Origin: Agaricus subrufescens
Lineage: Eukaryota; Basidiomycota; Agaricomycetes; Agaricales; Agaricaceae
NCBI GenBank assembly: GCA_029945375.1
Contig: CM057061.1
Coordinates: 3,162,001 to 3,226,000 of the forward strand
Length of the DNA: 64,000 nucleotides
Reading direction: 5' to 3'
Shown here one piece after another: positions 48,101 through 60,600 of the stretch. Made by a program: the position numbers and the translations under genes. Below the pieces are notes generated by a model. It saw only the letters and a list, made by a program, of their open reading frames with translations. It was not told where the DNA came from and did no database searches. Each line of letters begins with the position of its first letter. Positions within the stretch are counted from its first letter, which is position 1.

Positions 48101-49533
48101 TGCTGAAACCTTCCACCCTACGCATCCCAAAGCCACGCCAGGACAACGCTTTATGGACGTCCATTATGATAAACTCACCCTCGTCGTCCCCCCTTCATCC
48201 CTCAAAGCCCCCAAAGACAAAATCGAAGCTCATCACGAGCTCATGTCCAAAATTATTTCCACCCCCGCCGACCACTCCATATGCGCCATCATGGCTGGCA
48301 AAAAACAAAAAGACGATGTATTCGACCCAACTGATCCCGCCATCCCCAATCACGTCCACGCAGCCTATTCCATCACCCATAAGGGCTCCCTCATCTACTC
48401 CAACACCCTCCCCGCGGGAAGATGAACATCCATCACGAACGCACACACGTGGTCTGCCATTATGGCCATCACAAAAATAACACAACACATTCGCAGTCAT
48501 CCCCACCACACTATACGCCACGTCCAACTCCTGTCACCATGCGTCCCCGTCCTACGAGGACACATTTTCAACAGCGCGTCTCATAAAGGATGCTCTATCA
48601 ATATCGCTCTTGCCAGAGCACTCAGCGACCTGGTCGAAACAGCACCTCACATCCACATCACTATCACCGGGTTCTGTGCCGCCAGCATGCCACGCTGCAA
48701 GCACAAAACATTCGAACGTAAATGCACACCGTGCATTGTCAAACGCACCGCCACTAGTGCAAGACACACCTCTTACGATCGTAAAACAGTCTTCCCCCCC
48801 TCCCAAACATTACAAAAACGACACCTCGCCATCGAACAAGAAGCATCTACTCAATGGATACAAGATTTCCATAACCCAAAATCGGGATTCTTCAAAGGGA
48901 GAAGATTCTTGCCCATGATGGACGGAGAGTCAGAAGAACATCTTGCCCCCACCACACATGGAAACAGCCCCTGGATGGGAATGTATTTCTTTACCTCCGC
49001 CGCCGAATCTACCCAACTATACACAAGGTTCTGCCGTGCCACAACGAACCACGCTCCTATCGGAGATTACCATAGCCGGTTCTTCGCTAACTCTGACCCC
49101 CCCCCCATCCACCACATGCCTGGGTCACCGCCACATCCTCGAGACAAGATGCCACATACTCAACGAGTGCTCCTGGTACGCCAGACGCATCGACCACGAC
49201 TACACCCGCATTGAGGATGTCATACTGTTCCTCATCGACAATCCCAAGGCCTTCTCTTTCCAAGGCCCCTCATGCCCCAGGAAAGAGGACAAGTGGAACG
49301 TCCACGTTGAACACATGCATCGCCTCAAAAACCACCGGCGCAGTCTAATTGGCCTAGAACTCTCCCCTCACTCTGACCCTATCTTTATACGCGAGAAACC
49401 GGGCCCCACCTTTGCCCAACTCTTCATCCCCGTCACCATCATTCACTCTAACGAACTTATAGAAATCCGCCCTGTCCCAGTGGCAGACTATCATCACTAC
49501 CAAGAAGCTAGGGGCGGCAACCCCGAGGCTTAG
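45157..49533 (+). pseudogene. LINE ORF2, endonuclease and reverse transcriptase
   Basis: Start ATG at 45157. The apurinic-like endonuclease spans residues 1–270: ILFQEPGW (about 45298), CTGDFNIQDAEWD (about 45670), IIDLCFAS and GSDHNLIHI (about 45940). Reverse transcriptase: FRPIVLLNTTGKLFEK (about 46820), AFDIAQFFPSLNHS (about 47030), VGVGQGSTLSPILSALY (about 47205) and the active site SYVDDGLL (about 47330). Then a thumb-like region (YGLSCWYRPG) and, near the C-terminus, a Cys/His motif, CLGHRHILETRCHILNEC (about 49120). Damage: a missing base near 47470 (frame moves after KTELL), TGA at 48423–48425, and a frame change in a C-run at about 49097–49106. Stop TAG/TAA region ends at 49533. Confidence 0.88.
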
Positions 49534-49992
49534 GCTTTACCAAGCTGCGAATAGGGCGGTCGAGGAAGGTCCCTATTGGCTTGGCAGTCTCCGGACCGTG
49601 CCAAACTTATTCAGGTCCCGTAACGGTAATCGGTTTCTAACCGTCCTGGATCCCCCTGAGCATGCTCAGACCCTGTTTTGGTTTCCGGTTTGATCTCTCG
49701 GCTTCCTTTCCCTTCTTTTTCTGTTCATGCGTCTCATGATATGGTCCTGTATATATATGCTAAGTCTCTTTTCCAGTCTCTCATCCTACTCACTCTCTCG
49801 CCTCAGCATCTCTTATGTCGCTTGGGGCACCTGTCTCATTACATAGTTTCGTGCGCTTTGGGGATTTGTTTTCATTTATTTTTCTCACCTTTGTTGTTCA
49901 GCGTTTTGTCTTTACCACCTTTTTCCTGGCCTCCGGCCAGGAGCGCTATGCGATCAGGCAGCGCTTAATAAAATTTGATCCAAAAAAAACAA
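49534..49992 (+). other. LINE 3' untranslated region
   Basis: No gene. It ends GCTTAATAAAATTTGATCC followed by an A-rich tail. A possible hairpin, GGCCTCCGGCCAGG, lies near 49930; AATAAA at about 49968 could serve as polyadenylation signal. Confidence 0.65.
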
Positions 49993-50007
49993 AAGTGCTT
50001 CTGAGTT
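49993..50007 (+). repeat. LINE target-site duplication, right copy
   Basis: AAGTGCTTCTGAGTT, identical to 42219–42233. Confidence 0.9.
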
Positions 50008-51193
50008 GAGAAAAAACTTTAAGAATTGCTTAGAACACTGCAAAGTTTAACCAAACTCGATTTCACTCACACATGCTTGGGCAAAGATTTGATGCCAAAC
50101 CTCGTCCTCGACTGGTGATTATATACAATACACAATAATAAAAAAACTGAGACAAAATAAACAATTATGAAACAAATAACCAAGTCCGTATCCAGTGCTG
50201 AATGGGTATAGTCTCCTTGACTCATCTTTCCCCACCAATCAACAGTCTTGACTATTCAGTCTCCTCGACCAAACATCGCACTTGCTGAATCCCTTGCTCT
50301 TCATTGGCTAACAAGGTTCCAACCCTAGTCCCTAGTCTAGGAACCCTCGAGACTCATCCCCCACTGATCAACCCATCGATAAGATGTCCTTGATTAGACC
50401 AAATTTCTGTCTTGCCTCCAGTTGCCTTGAGATTATCAGCATTGCTACCCAAGAAATATAATTGCGTTTGAGGACTTTAAAATGGAAGTCTCAAGGCTGA
50501 GTCTAGTGAGACTTTATAGTGAATTATCATTGTACTATTCAGTCTCCTCGACCAAACATCGCACTTGCTGAATCCCTTGCTCTTCATTGGCTAACAAGGT
50601 TCCAACCCTAGACCCTAGTCTAGGAACCCTCGAAACTCATCTCCCACTGATCAACCTGTTGATAAGATGTTCTCGATTAGACCAAATTTCTGTCTCACCT
50701 CCAGTTGCTTTGAGATTATCAGCATTGCTACCTGATCCTGAGTCTCGACCGATAATTCTGACAGCCTCACTTCAATTCATTCAGTCTTGACATGTGTGAA
50801 TCACCCATTTCCTAGCCTTTCCATATCAGGCAGGTAGTAGTTATAGATTCAGTCTAGCATAAGGTCCGCTAAAGGAACTGTGCTCCACTAAGTCCTCGAG
50901 CCATCCCATAGCCAGTCTCAATGATAATTCCCAATAAAGTCTCCCTAGACTCAGCCTCGAGACTTCTGTTTTAAAGTCCTCAAATGCAATTATATTTCCC
51001 CTAACAGTACAGTTTTCCTGCTAGGAACCACAGATGCAATCTCGACTGATCCCTAGTTTGCCCTGTCTTCACACATGTCCTCGACCAATCTCATTACTAA
51101 TGGGGTGATCGATTACTCTTTCTCGAGTCTAATACGTACACCTAGCCGCATTAAACATACATTTTCATGCATAAAGTGGCTGGGGCCATAACA
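50008..51193 (-). repeat. TGTTA repeat family, copy 2, proximal part
   Basis: On the minus strand it starts at 51193 with TGTTATGGCCCCAGCCAC and matches 62875 onward. Inside it, about 200 bases (from ACTATTCAGTCTCCTCGACC) occur twice in direct orientation at 50251 and 50534. The spacer between them is an inverted copy of 50930–51010 (CTTTAAAA…GGACTT words). No gene; it interrupts the gypsy element to its right. Confidence 0.7.
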
Positions 51194-53234
51194 GCGGGCA
51201 TTCAGTTTTTGTGGTTCACAGAAATGTTTGAGATTTTCGTGATCAGTCCAGATTTCAAACTGATGTTTGGCGTCTAACAGGTAATGTCTCCAGTTCTTGA
51301 TTGCTTTGACAATGACAAGGAGTTCTTTGTCATAGATTTCGTAGTTCTTTTCTGCATTGGTGAGGGCTTTAGACATGAAGGCGACTGGGTGCCATTTTCC
51401 TTCTTGTTCTTGGGACAGGACCACTCCAATTCCTACATTGGATGCATTGGTTTTGAGTCTGAATTTTCCTTCATTATCAGGTAAGGCTAGGATGGGTTCA
51501 TTGGTGATGGCTGTCTTGATGGCTTCAAAGGCATTTTGTTCCTTGGTGGTCCATTTCCAGGGTTTTGGTACTTTACCTCCCTTCAAGGCATTGAGCAGTG
51601 CAGCAAGAGTGCTAAAGTCCTGGATGAAACATTGGTAAAAGTTTGCAAAGCCTATGAACCATTCGATGTCCTTTATGCAGGTCAGCGTTTCCCAGTTTCG
51701 AACTGATTCGACTTTTTCAGATTCCATGCTTGCTTGGCCATCACCAATGACTGTCCCAAGCATCGAGATTTGGGTCGCATTGAATTCACATTTGGTTCAT
51801 TTGAAGCATAGGTTGTTCTCGTCTGCTATTTTTAGGAAACGTAGTGTTTGTTCTTTGAGTTCTGGTAGGGAGTCAGCAGGAATGGCAAAGTCATCTATGT
51901 AATTGACTAGTGAGCCGTCTTGGATCATTTTGCGGAAGATGGTGGTCATCCAGCAAGAGAAGGTAGCTGGTGAGTTGCACATTCTGAAGAACATTACCAT
52001 GGGTTCGAAAAGTCCGCAATTAGTGAGGATTGCACCTTTCCATTCATCTCCTTCCTTGATCTGCACATTGTTATATCCCCAGATGATATCAAGTTTATTG
52101 AAATATTTGGCATGTTTCAGTTTCCCGATTACTTTGCTGATCAGTGGTAGGGGGGTCTTGTCCTTGATGGTGACCGTGTTGAGTTTTCTGTAGTCCTGGC
52201 ATAATCTCAGTGATCTGTCTTTCTTGGGAACAAAAAAGCATGGGGTGGCATAGGGGCTTTTGGACTGTCGGATATGTTTAGTGGCAAGGTTCTTGTCCAG
52301 GAATTTATTGAGTTCTATTTCTTCCTTTGGGGTCATTTTGTAGACTTTGGCATCGATTTTGGTAGGGGCATCTGGTAGTAGGTTGACTTCATGGTCCCAT
52401 TGGGTTCGTTTGGGCAGTTTGTCGAAGTTCTTTCGGTTGAAAAGATGGGTATAGGGTTGCATGTAGTCTGGTAGATCAAGGGGGTTCATGGGGTTGGGTT
52501 CCTTTTCTTCTTCAAAGTCTTCCCATTTGGTTTGGAGGCGTCATAGGTGTTCTGGTAGTGAGAAATTGGTATGTTTGGTTGAACATTTGGGTGGGCATCT
52601 TGAAAAGGTCACAGTTCCTTTGTACCAGTCGATTTCTGGGTTGTGTTTGATTAGCCAGTTGTGTCCAATGAAGATGTCCACTGAGTCCAGTTCAGCAACT
52701 ACTGCATCGATTGATTCTTGGTGTCCTTCGATGTTTAAGTCTAGGTTAACAAATTTGGTGATGGGTTCTTTTCCGCTTGGGGTTCTGTCAGCATTGGTCC
52801 CTAGAATAGGTTGTTTGAGTTTATGGGTGGGGATCTTTTGCTTGTGAACTGTTTGTTTGTTGATGCAGGTGTGGGTACATCCAGAGTCGAGCATGGTTTT
52901 GGCTTGGAATGTTTCTCTGTTGGGTTTGGTAATTTTGGGTTTGAGTAGTAACTCCTGCACTCCTAGTTGTTTCTGGGGGCAAACATATCAATTTCTCATG
53001 CAACTAGATACATTGGTTCGTGAGTTTGTGCCTACTCCAAACCTTTGGGAAAATCCTGCTGAGTCTCTTCGACATTTCCTTCCTCTCTGGAGGTGATGGC
53101 ATGGATCTTGGTTTGTTTCTTGGGGCTTTGGCAGACTTTAGCAATATGGCCCAGTTTGCCACAGTTATAGCATTTGATGTTAGATCTGTACAATCCAGAT
53201 TGGCATTCCTTCTTGATGTGTCCAAATTTGCCGC
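51194..53234 (-). pseudogene. Ty3/gypsy pol fragment (minus strand)
   Basis: The remnant begins at the right inside a CCHC zinc knuckle (CYNCGKLGHIAKVC, about 53150), then a protease (LDSGCTHTCINKQ about 52890), reverse transcriptase (QSKSPYATPCFFVPKKD about 52270; active site NYIDDFAI about 51895) and RNase H (MSKALTNAEKNYEIYDKELL about 51350). Stops: TGA at 52541–52543 between protease and RT, and TGA at 51797–51799 after ENNLCFK. In RNase H the first catalytic segment reads KTNASNVGIG where relatives have ETDASNVGIG. Gag and the first knuckle half are cut off by the element starting at 53235. Integrase is cut off by the repeat ending at 51193. Confidence 0.88.
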
Positions 53235-54587
53235 TGATATGGCCTGCGCCGTTTTACGTGTAGAAAATGTACTAGCTAGCATTTACAAGGGTATCACACC
53301 CACTAGCTAAGGTGCAGGGTCAGAACATAACCATCTCTTGACACCTCAATAGTATATCCTGCAGTCTAATAAACCCACCTTGACTCTTATATGGGAAAAC
53401 TGTACCATGTAAGGCAAATATAGTCACTAGCTACCAGGAATGATCTGAGTAGAGGCATTAGCCTGGGTAGTGACAACTAGTTAGGACGAAATCCAACTGT
53501 GATGCTCTAGCTACCTAGACAAAAAGTCAGTTTATGCTTAGCTAAACTAAGGATCACTCATCCAGAGATATACTTTCTGAAGCAGTTGATCCACAAGAGA
53601 CATTGGCCCAGACAGGGAGCGGCTATCATGCAAACTAGCAAGCTGAAATCCCATCAGATTATTGTGGACCTACTAGCTAGCTGGACATATCACCGATTAG
53701 GATTCTCATCACATATCAATAACAAATCTGAGCAGGTAGAACGTTCAGCCAAGCGGCCTTTGACATTCTGAACCCTGACAACATACCCATGTGGAGCTCA
53801 GGGGTAGCACAATGAAGACTAGCTACCATTGTTAGATGGATGGGGTAAGGTGCTAAGCAATGTCAGACTGGCCTGCTCCAACCATGATTATTGGTGTGGA
53901 TAAGATCTATCCGTACCCTCAGCCCAGTCCATATGATACCCTTAGTAATAGTAGAATTAGTTTGTTAATATTTGTACACATAATGTGAATATAAAAACCC
54001 TCTAGCTAGCGTCAAGAAAGGCAAGCAATCTCCTGCCTGCATCTAGCTTTGAGGATCGTGATTTGTAAAGTAGCAATCTAATAAGTGAATAACAACTAGC
54101 TTGCGAGAGCACTTCTAGAAAAACTCAGACTAGTTCAGCAGTTCACATTGTAGACATTACCCGTTCAGAGAATTAACTAAGTTGCCAGTGATATGATAGT
54201 TTAAGAGACTAGCTAGGCTATCATCGCATGCTTATATCCAGCAGAGGTGTAAGTCGGTGCTAGCTTGAGTTGTAATTGCGGAGTCGGTGGTTAACTGGCA
54301 AGTTATATCATCGCAGCTCTTCATTAAATGTCATTGGTGGGACTTAGCTTGGTTACAATGCAGTAGCTAGAGTTCAAAGTTCACGTAGCCCTTCAGCCCA
54401 TTTGTAGCTAGAACAAGTTTGAGGATTCTTTGATTTGGAATTCCTTCTTTATTAACCTTTTAACTTTGAAATAACCTTTTCTCCTGAACATCTCCCCACG
54501 AATCTGCATTTACGAGTACTAGTTAGTGGAGTGTGGTGTGGTTTATAGACTAGCTACACCTATAACGTTTCATTTACTGCCTCTACA
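53235..54587 (+). repeat. 5' LTR of the CTAG-rich gypsy element
   Basis: Starts TGATATGGCCTGCGCCGTTT, resembling the start of the TGTTA repeats, and ends CTCTACA just before the primer-binding site. The length of 1353 bp rests on these two landmarks only, since the other LTR is not in view. Confidence 0.6.
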
Positions 54588-54589
54588 TC

Positions 54590-54608
54590 TGGAGCCCCCC
54601 ATGAGGGG
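54590..54608 (+). promoter_or_regulatory. gypsy primer-binding site
   Basis: TGGAGCCCCCCATGAGGGG lies two bases after the LTR. TGG at its start fits pairing to the CCA end of a tRNA; the tRNA was not identified. Confidence 0.6.
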
Positions 54609-54671
54609 AGTTTCAGTGTAAAGGTTTTATTCGATATTTCATATCCTTTTACTTCTACTTCTTCAAGGCAC

Positions 54672-57600
54672 TTGCCTGAGCAGCAGAAAAACCAACCTCA
54701 GCACTCTAGGGAGCCAAGCTTCATAGAGTTAAACAATACCAGCACAACTCTGTCGTGTTTCAATCCAAGAGTGAGACGGACTAACAATTCTCAGTCAAAT
54801 GAACTAGTTCTTAGACTAGACAATCCTGATCAGATCTTATTCCAAAAGCGTAAAGCTAGGAAACAAAAAGCTCACAAAACTAGTGAAAGCCAAACAAGCA
54901 CCCAATCAGAAGAACTAGCTAGCGGATCCAGGTCAGTCAGATTTAGTAAACCGGTTATCTATTCACCCACAGACACAGAACTGAATCCATTTTATCAACC
55001 AGCAGTGTTTGACGAAAGTTCATCACAGTTGGATATACCAGGGCAGTTCAAATCTGCAGACAACACAGTCTATCACTCTCTGCATAATTCACCTGTGTCC
55101 CCTTCACCTAGTACAGCGCAAACTAGTTTGCCAAACAGCTGAGCTAGTAGCCCTACTCTTAATCAAAGAGTACCTGTGCCACCAGCATCATCAAACTTGA
55201 ACTCAGCACAAAACATGCCTTCACCACATATGTCAGCGCCTTTTTTCCAAGGCACACCCAAATGGGACGGCAAAATAGACAAACTAGGAGACTTCATCTG
55301 GCATCTAGAATGCCAATTTGAAGTATCTAGTATTACTGATGATGCTGAGAAACTTAAGTGGATGGTTAGTTATGTCAGCAAAAGTGTCAGGGACAAATGG
55401 ATCAGTTTTGAAGAATACACTAATCAGAATTGGTCAAACTTCCTAAAACAATTAAAAGAGGAATACCCCAAACTAGTGACCAAAGAGAAAGGATCAGTGG
55501 CCAAGTTAAAGGCAATTTGTAGAAAATTCAGACATATAGGGATAACCAATCAGGAGGACTTCTCTAGTTTCCATCGGCAGTTCCAGTTGCAAGCAAATAA
55601 GTGCCAAGCGCCACCTTCAATTATCTCCAACAGGGAGCTAGTAGAAGAATTTGTAAATACTTTAAGTCCAGCTTTCAGGGATGCACTTGTGGCCAGATTA
55701 AGTCTACAAGGAACCCGTCAAGCATTACAAGGACAAGGAAGATCCGAAGATCCTTATACAATCTCAGAAGTAATCAGAAAGGTGGTAGAACTAGTTAATG
55801 GGAACAGCCTGACAGGGGTATATGTGATAGACTCAGCCTGAGAACGGAACCCTTGATCACATACTTCTAATATCAAAAAGGAAGCTAGCAGTTCGTCCTC
55901 CTCCATGCAAATGGAAATTGACGTGATGCAACAAGATATTAGCCAGATAAAAGATTCCATAGTGATTGGATGAAAAGAGATGCAAGAATTGTTAGTGACA
56001 AGTCAAAAGAGCATGCAAGCTTATGTAGACTCGTTAAGTTCTAATATAACAGCTAGCATCACTAAGCTTGGGACAACTAACTCACATCAGCAGAACGTAA
56101 CCCATCACAAAATCAGACTAGCTACCAAAACAATTTGAACGCAAACTTGAATTGTTTCTATTGTAATGAAACAGGGCATCGATGGATAGTCTGTCCTTAT
56201 AAAACTCAGGATGAGAAGGACAGAAAAATAGTACAGGACAGATCAAAGCTAAGGTTCGCAGATGGCTCCGGAATACCCAGAGGGCCAGGAGTACCAATTC
56301 AAAAAAGTGTTGAAAAATACTTGCCCGCTTCCATGGCAGCACTTATCTTTGGGGCACCTGAGCTACCCCAAGGAGAGGACAAACCAGATACCAGGTACCC
56401 AGTAACTAGTTCAAGTGCCCCCAGGCCCATCCCACTTGTAGCTATCCAGAAAAGAGAGGATGTACAGAAAGCCAATGCACAGGCTTTGGAAATGGAGCAT
56501 ATGAGAGGTCGTCTAGCAACAATGGAAACATTTGTACAAAACCTGATGCCACAAGCCAGACAAGAAATGGCTGAGGAAGATGAGCTCATGCAGCAAATGA
56601 TGAAATTGTTTACTCAGAGGACTGCCGCCAAGAAGGCGGATTTTTGAAAAGTCCAATGAAGAAGTCGACTTCTGGAAAAGAGGTTCGCTTCCAGAAGGAT
56701 CAGACGACAGAGGACAATACAGAGAAGAGAAATAGAACTACAGACAACAGTGGAGTGTTCCCCTATAGAAGAGTGCCGGCTATGAAACCAGTAGTGGAGG
56801 TACCACCTTTACCAGGCAGATACATGAATGAGACCAGAAAGCCTCCTAGTTATAAACATCAGACTCAAGTAGAGGAAAATGTTGATATTAAAGAGGTTTT
56901 GATGTGTCTATTTGGCAAGGAGGTTACCTTAACAAAGCAGGAGTTACTAGCTATGGCACCTAAGCTCAGAGAAATGTGGAAAGAAGTGATCAGTAAGAGA
57001 AGAGTCCCTACAGGAAACAACACCATAGAGGTAGAAGCAGAGTTAGGATCAGAAGCAGGACTAACTAGTACTTCCTTGCAGGAGAATGGTTGGGATGTAG
57101 TAGATACCGCTTCACTGGAAGTCCCTAAGCGGACTAGCAAGTTAGCTAGAAATGCAGCGGGGATATACGTGCAAAGTTGGCATATCGAAGATCCAATCAT
57201 GCAATATTTGTCTACATTGAATTCCAACGAGCGACAAAAACAGATCTTTGCAGTAGCTAGTACAGAAGCAGTAGCTGCCAAGGGTATGGAGCATCTCAGA
57301 GTAATCCCAGCCTTAGTTAATCGTGTTTGTGAAGAAGAAGCTTTACTAGATAGTGGGTCACAAATTGTGTCCATGTCTAAACAAGCTGCCAGCAAATGCA
57401 AGGTAACTTGGGACCCCAAGCTCAGTATTAATATGATGGGTGCTAATGGTGCTGTATTGCGAACAGAAGGAGTAGCTAGAAATGTGCCCTTCACCTTTGG
57501 AAACATCACAGTCCATTTGCAAGTTCATATTCTGGAAGGTGCAGCATACAGATTACTATTGGGCAGACCTTTTGATGTAATAACCAAAAGCAAGATAGTA

Positions 57601-60600
57601 AACTCACAGGAGGGTCTTCAGTATATAAACATCACAGATCTGAATACTAAAGAGCAAGCTACCTTGTCAACATACATGAGAGGACAATTACCCAAGTCAG
57701 TAGATGTAAATTTTTAAGTAGCTTCGAGGAATTCAAGCCCTGGCTTGAAGGAGAAGCAGCCTGCATCATCAGTCAAGACTCCAACACTAGTCAGCCATAT
57801 ATCAGTGAGGTCTTGCTGATTCAATCCAACAAGCTAGATGATGAAGAAGTAAAACTAGTATATTTACAGAAGAGCTTGGAAGAAGCAGACCTTCCTGAGA
57901 AGGCAATTTTCAGTCAGTACTTGCAAAACGTCACCACAGACTACCAACCATACCATAAAGTGGTTGCAGTTGAAGAAGATAAACAGTGGAAACCAACCAT
58001 GGTGCTAGGTAAGAAGTATAAACCTGTGGCGCTAAAAGTGAAACCAGTTCTGGGAGAGCTACCAGCAAAATTCTGCATAGAGCAAGATATAACTGGGGAT
58101 CCATTAGAGGGAATGCCCAAGCTAGTGGTAAACCCACCCAAGTTTGAACCCAAGGGGCGCTATACTCAGGAAAGAAAGAACAAACTAGATACAGCACACG
58201 GCAGAGATTTCTTATGGCCTGAAGAGCGCAAGTTCATGCACTGGCTGATTGGCCAGCAGAATGAGTGTTTTGCCTGGGAAGACAGTGAACGAGGTAGCTT
58301 CAAGCAAAAGTACTTCCCAGCAGTAGAAATACCCACAGTGGCACATACGCCATGGGTAGAGAAGCAGTTTAGAATACCCCCAGCCATATATGAAGAAGTC
58401 TGTCATATAATAAAGTGCAAAATAGATACAGGAGTCTATGAACCATCAAACTTGTCGTACAGGTCTAAGTGGTTTTGTGTCTTAAAGAAAGATGGGAAAA
58501 GTCTCTGTCTTGTACACAGTTTAGAACCATTAAACCAGGTTACGATTGCACATTCAGGGCTTCCTCCAGCTACTGAGGAACTAGCTATGCACTTTGCAGG
58601 GAGAGCCTGTACAGGAGTGCTTGATCTGTGGGTTGGGTATGATAACCGTAAACTAGCTAGTTCATCCAGAGATCTCACCATGTTTCAGTCACCCTTTGGA
58701 GCCCTCAGGCTAGTAACTTTGCCAATGGGATGGACAAATTCAGTTCCTATTTTTCATGAGGATGTGACCTTTATACTCAGAGAAGAGATCCCTCAGTATA
58801 CCTTGCCTTATATAGATGACGTGCCTATTTGAGGACCTGCTACCAGATATGAACTAGATGGATCTACTACTAGCTATGAGGTTTTAAAAGAAAACCATGG
58901 CATCAGACAATTCATATTTGAACATTTACAGACAGTTAATAGGATCCTACAACAAATGAAATATTCAGGAGGGACCTTCTCCAGTCCCAAGACTACAATA
59001 TGTGCAGATTATATCACGATCGTAGGATTTGAGTGCTCATATAAGGGCAGGAAACCTTCTAGGGATGCCATAGGGAAAATACTCCGGTGGGGTGAATGTA
59101 CCGATACTACCAATGTCAGAGCATTCTTAGGGACAGCAGTACAATGCAGAAATCATATTCCTAACTTTGTGACCTTGGCAGCACCTTTATATAGTATTTG
59201 TAAGAAGGGTGTACTGTTTATATGGGGTCCAGAGCAGGAACTAGCACAGCAAAGACTAAAAGACAGCATAGCTAGTTGCTTTCATACCCAAAATCCTAAA
59301 TTTCCAAGTACTCAGCCGATAGTGTTAGCTGTTGACTCCTCTTGGCATGTGGTGGGATACTATATCTATCAAAGAGATGAGGAAAATCTGAAGATTATCC
59401 ACTATGTGAAATTCAACTCTATCTTGATGGATGAAAGGCAGCAGAGCTATTCACAACCTAAGAGAGAGTTGTGTGGACTTAGAATGGTGCTAGAAAAAGA
59501 AGTTTATTTACTCAGAGGAAGCAGAAATCTCATCATCAAGACAGACGCCAAATATCTACATGGAATGTTAAACAATCTGGGCAAGTTACCTAATGCAACA
59601 GTTAACAGATGGGTGGATTATATCCAAACTAATTTCCAATTAGTGTTACTCCATAAGAAAGGAAAAACCTTTGGACCCGATGGTTTATCTAGATGCAAAT
59701 GGTATCTGGGAGATCCCATAGAATGACGTTTCGATGATGTGTCAGAAGATGACCAAGGAGACTTCGAACTAGTAAAGGGAAATCCAGACGATGAGGATCC
59801 CTTGCCTTTAGAAGACTTCATTGATGAAATCGATGACAGAACAGGCTTCATACAGCAGATAATAAACAAAGATAGTCTGCTACAGTTAACAATAGTGGAA
59901 GCTAACCAGGTTTTACAATCAGAAATACAGCAGAGACAACAAATGGCTAAGGCTGCAGACTGTCCAGATCCTTTGAGGGTATTTCTGAATAATGTAGCAG
60001 ACATGGAGGAACAAGCTACGTACCAAGAACCATCAGGGCAGACAGTAGATGAAGATTCAGATGCAAGTAATGTGGAGGAAGATCCTTATGATCAAGATAG
60101 GTGTACTTCCGAAGCAAGGATGCAGGACAGACAATTATCTCAAATAAAAGAATGGCTAGCTAGTAACCCTAGTAATGTCAATACATCAAAAATGTGCCCA
60201 GAACAAGCCAGGTTCATCAGAGCAGCCTCACATTTCTGGATAGATGATCAAGGTCGGCTATTTAGGAAGATATCAGGAACCGGGAATCCACAGCTAGTTG
60301 TGGAGATTGATCAGCGCATGTACACTATGAAACAGTGTCATGACAAGTTAGGACATCGAGGGGTCTACACAACCAACAAGCTAGTATCTCAGAGATTCTG
60401 GTGGCCAGAGATGGAAGGCGACGTAGCCTGGTACATCAAGTCCTGCCACCTGTGTCAAGCTAGACAAAAGATGGCAGTGGAACTACCACCAGTAGTGACC
60501 CATACACCATCGATATTTCAGATTCTGCATGCCAATACAGTACATATCTCTACAGCCTCCAATGGTTGTAAACATATAGTGCATGGGAGGTGTGCGCTCT

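Larger units (their letters stand above)
42234..49992 (+). mobile_element. full-length APE-type LINE retrotransposon
   Basis: A 7.76-kb non-LTR element with a 5' leader, ORF1 (zinc knuckles), ORF2 (endonuclease, reverse transcriptase, C-terminal zinc motif), a 3' untranslated region with AATAAA and a short A-rich end, flanked by a 15-bp target duplication. It lies inside copy 2 of the TGTTA repeat. The base composition is strongly C-rich on the coding strand compared with the AT-rich surroundings. Frameshifts and one stop (see ORFs) suggest this copy is dead or that a few homopolymer calls are wrong. Confidence 0.93.
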
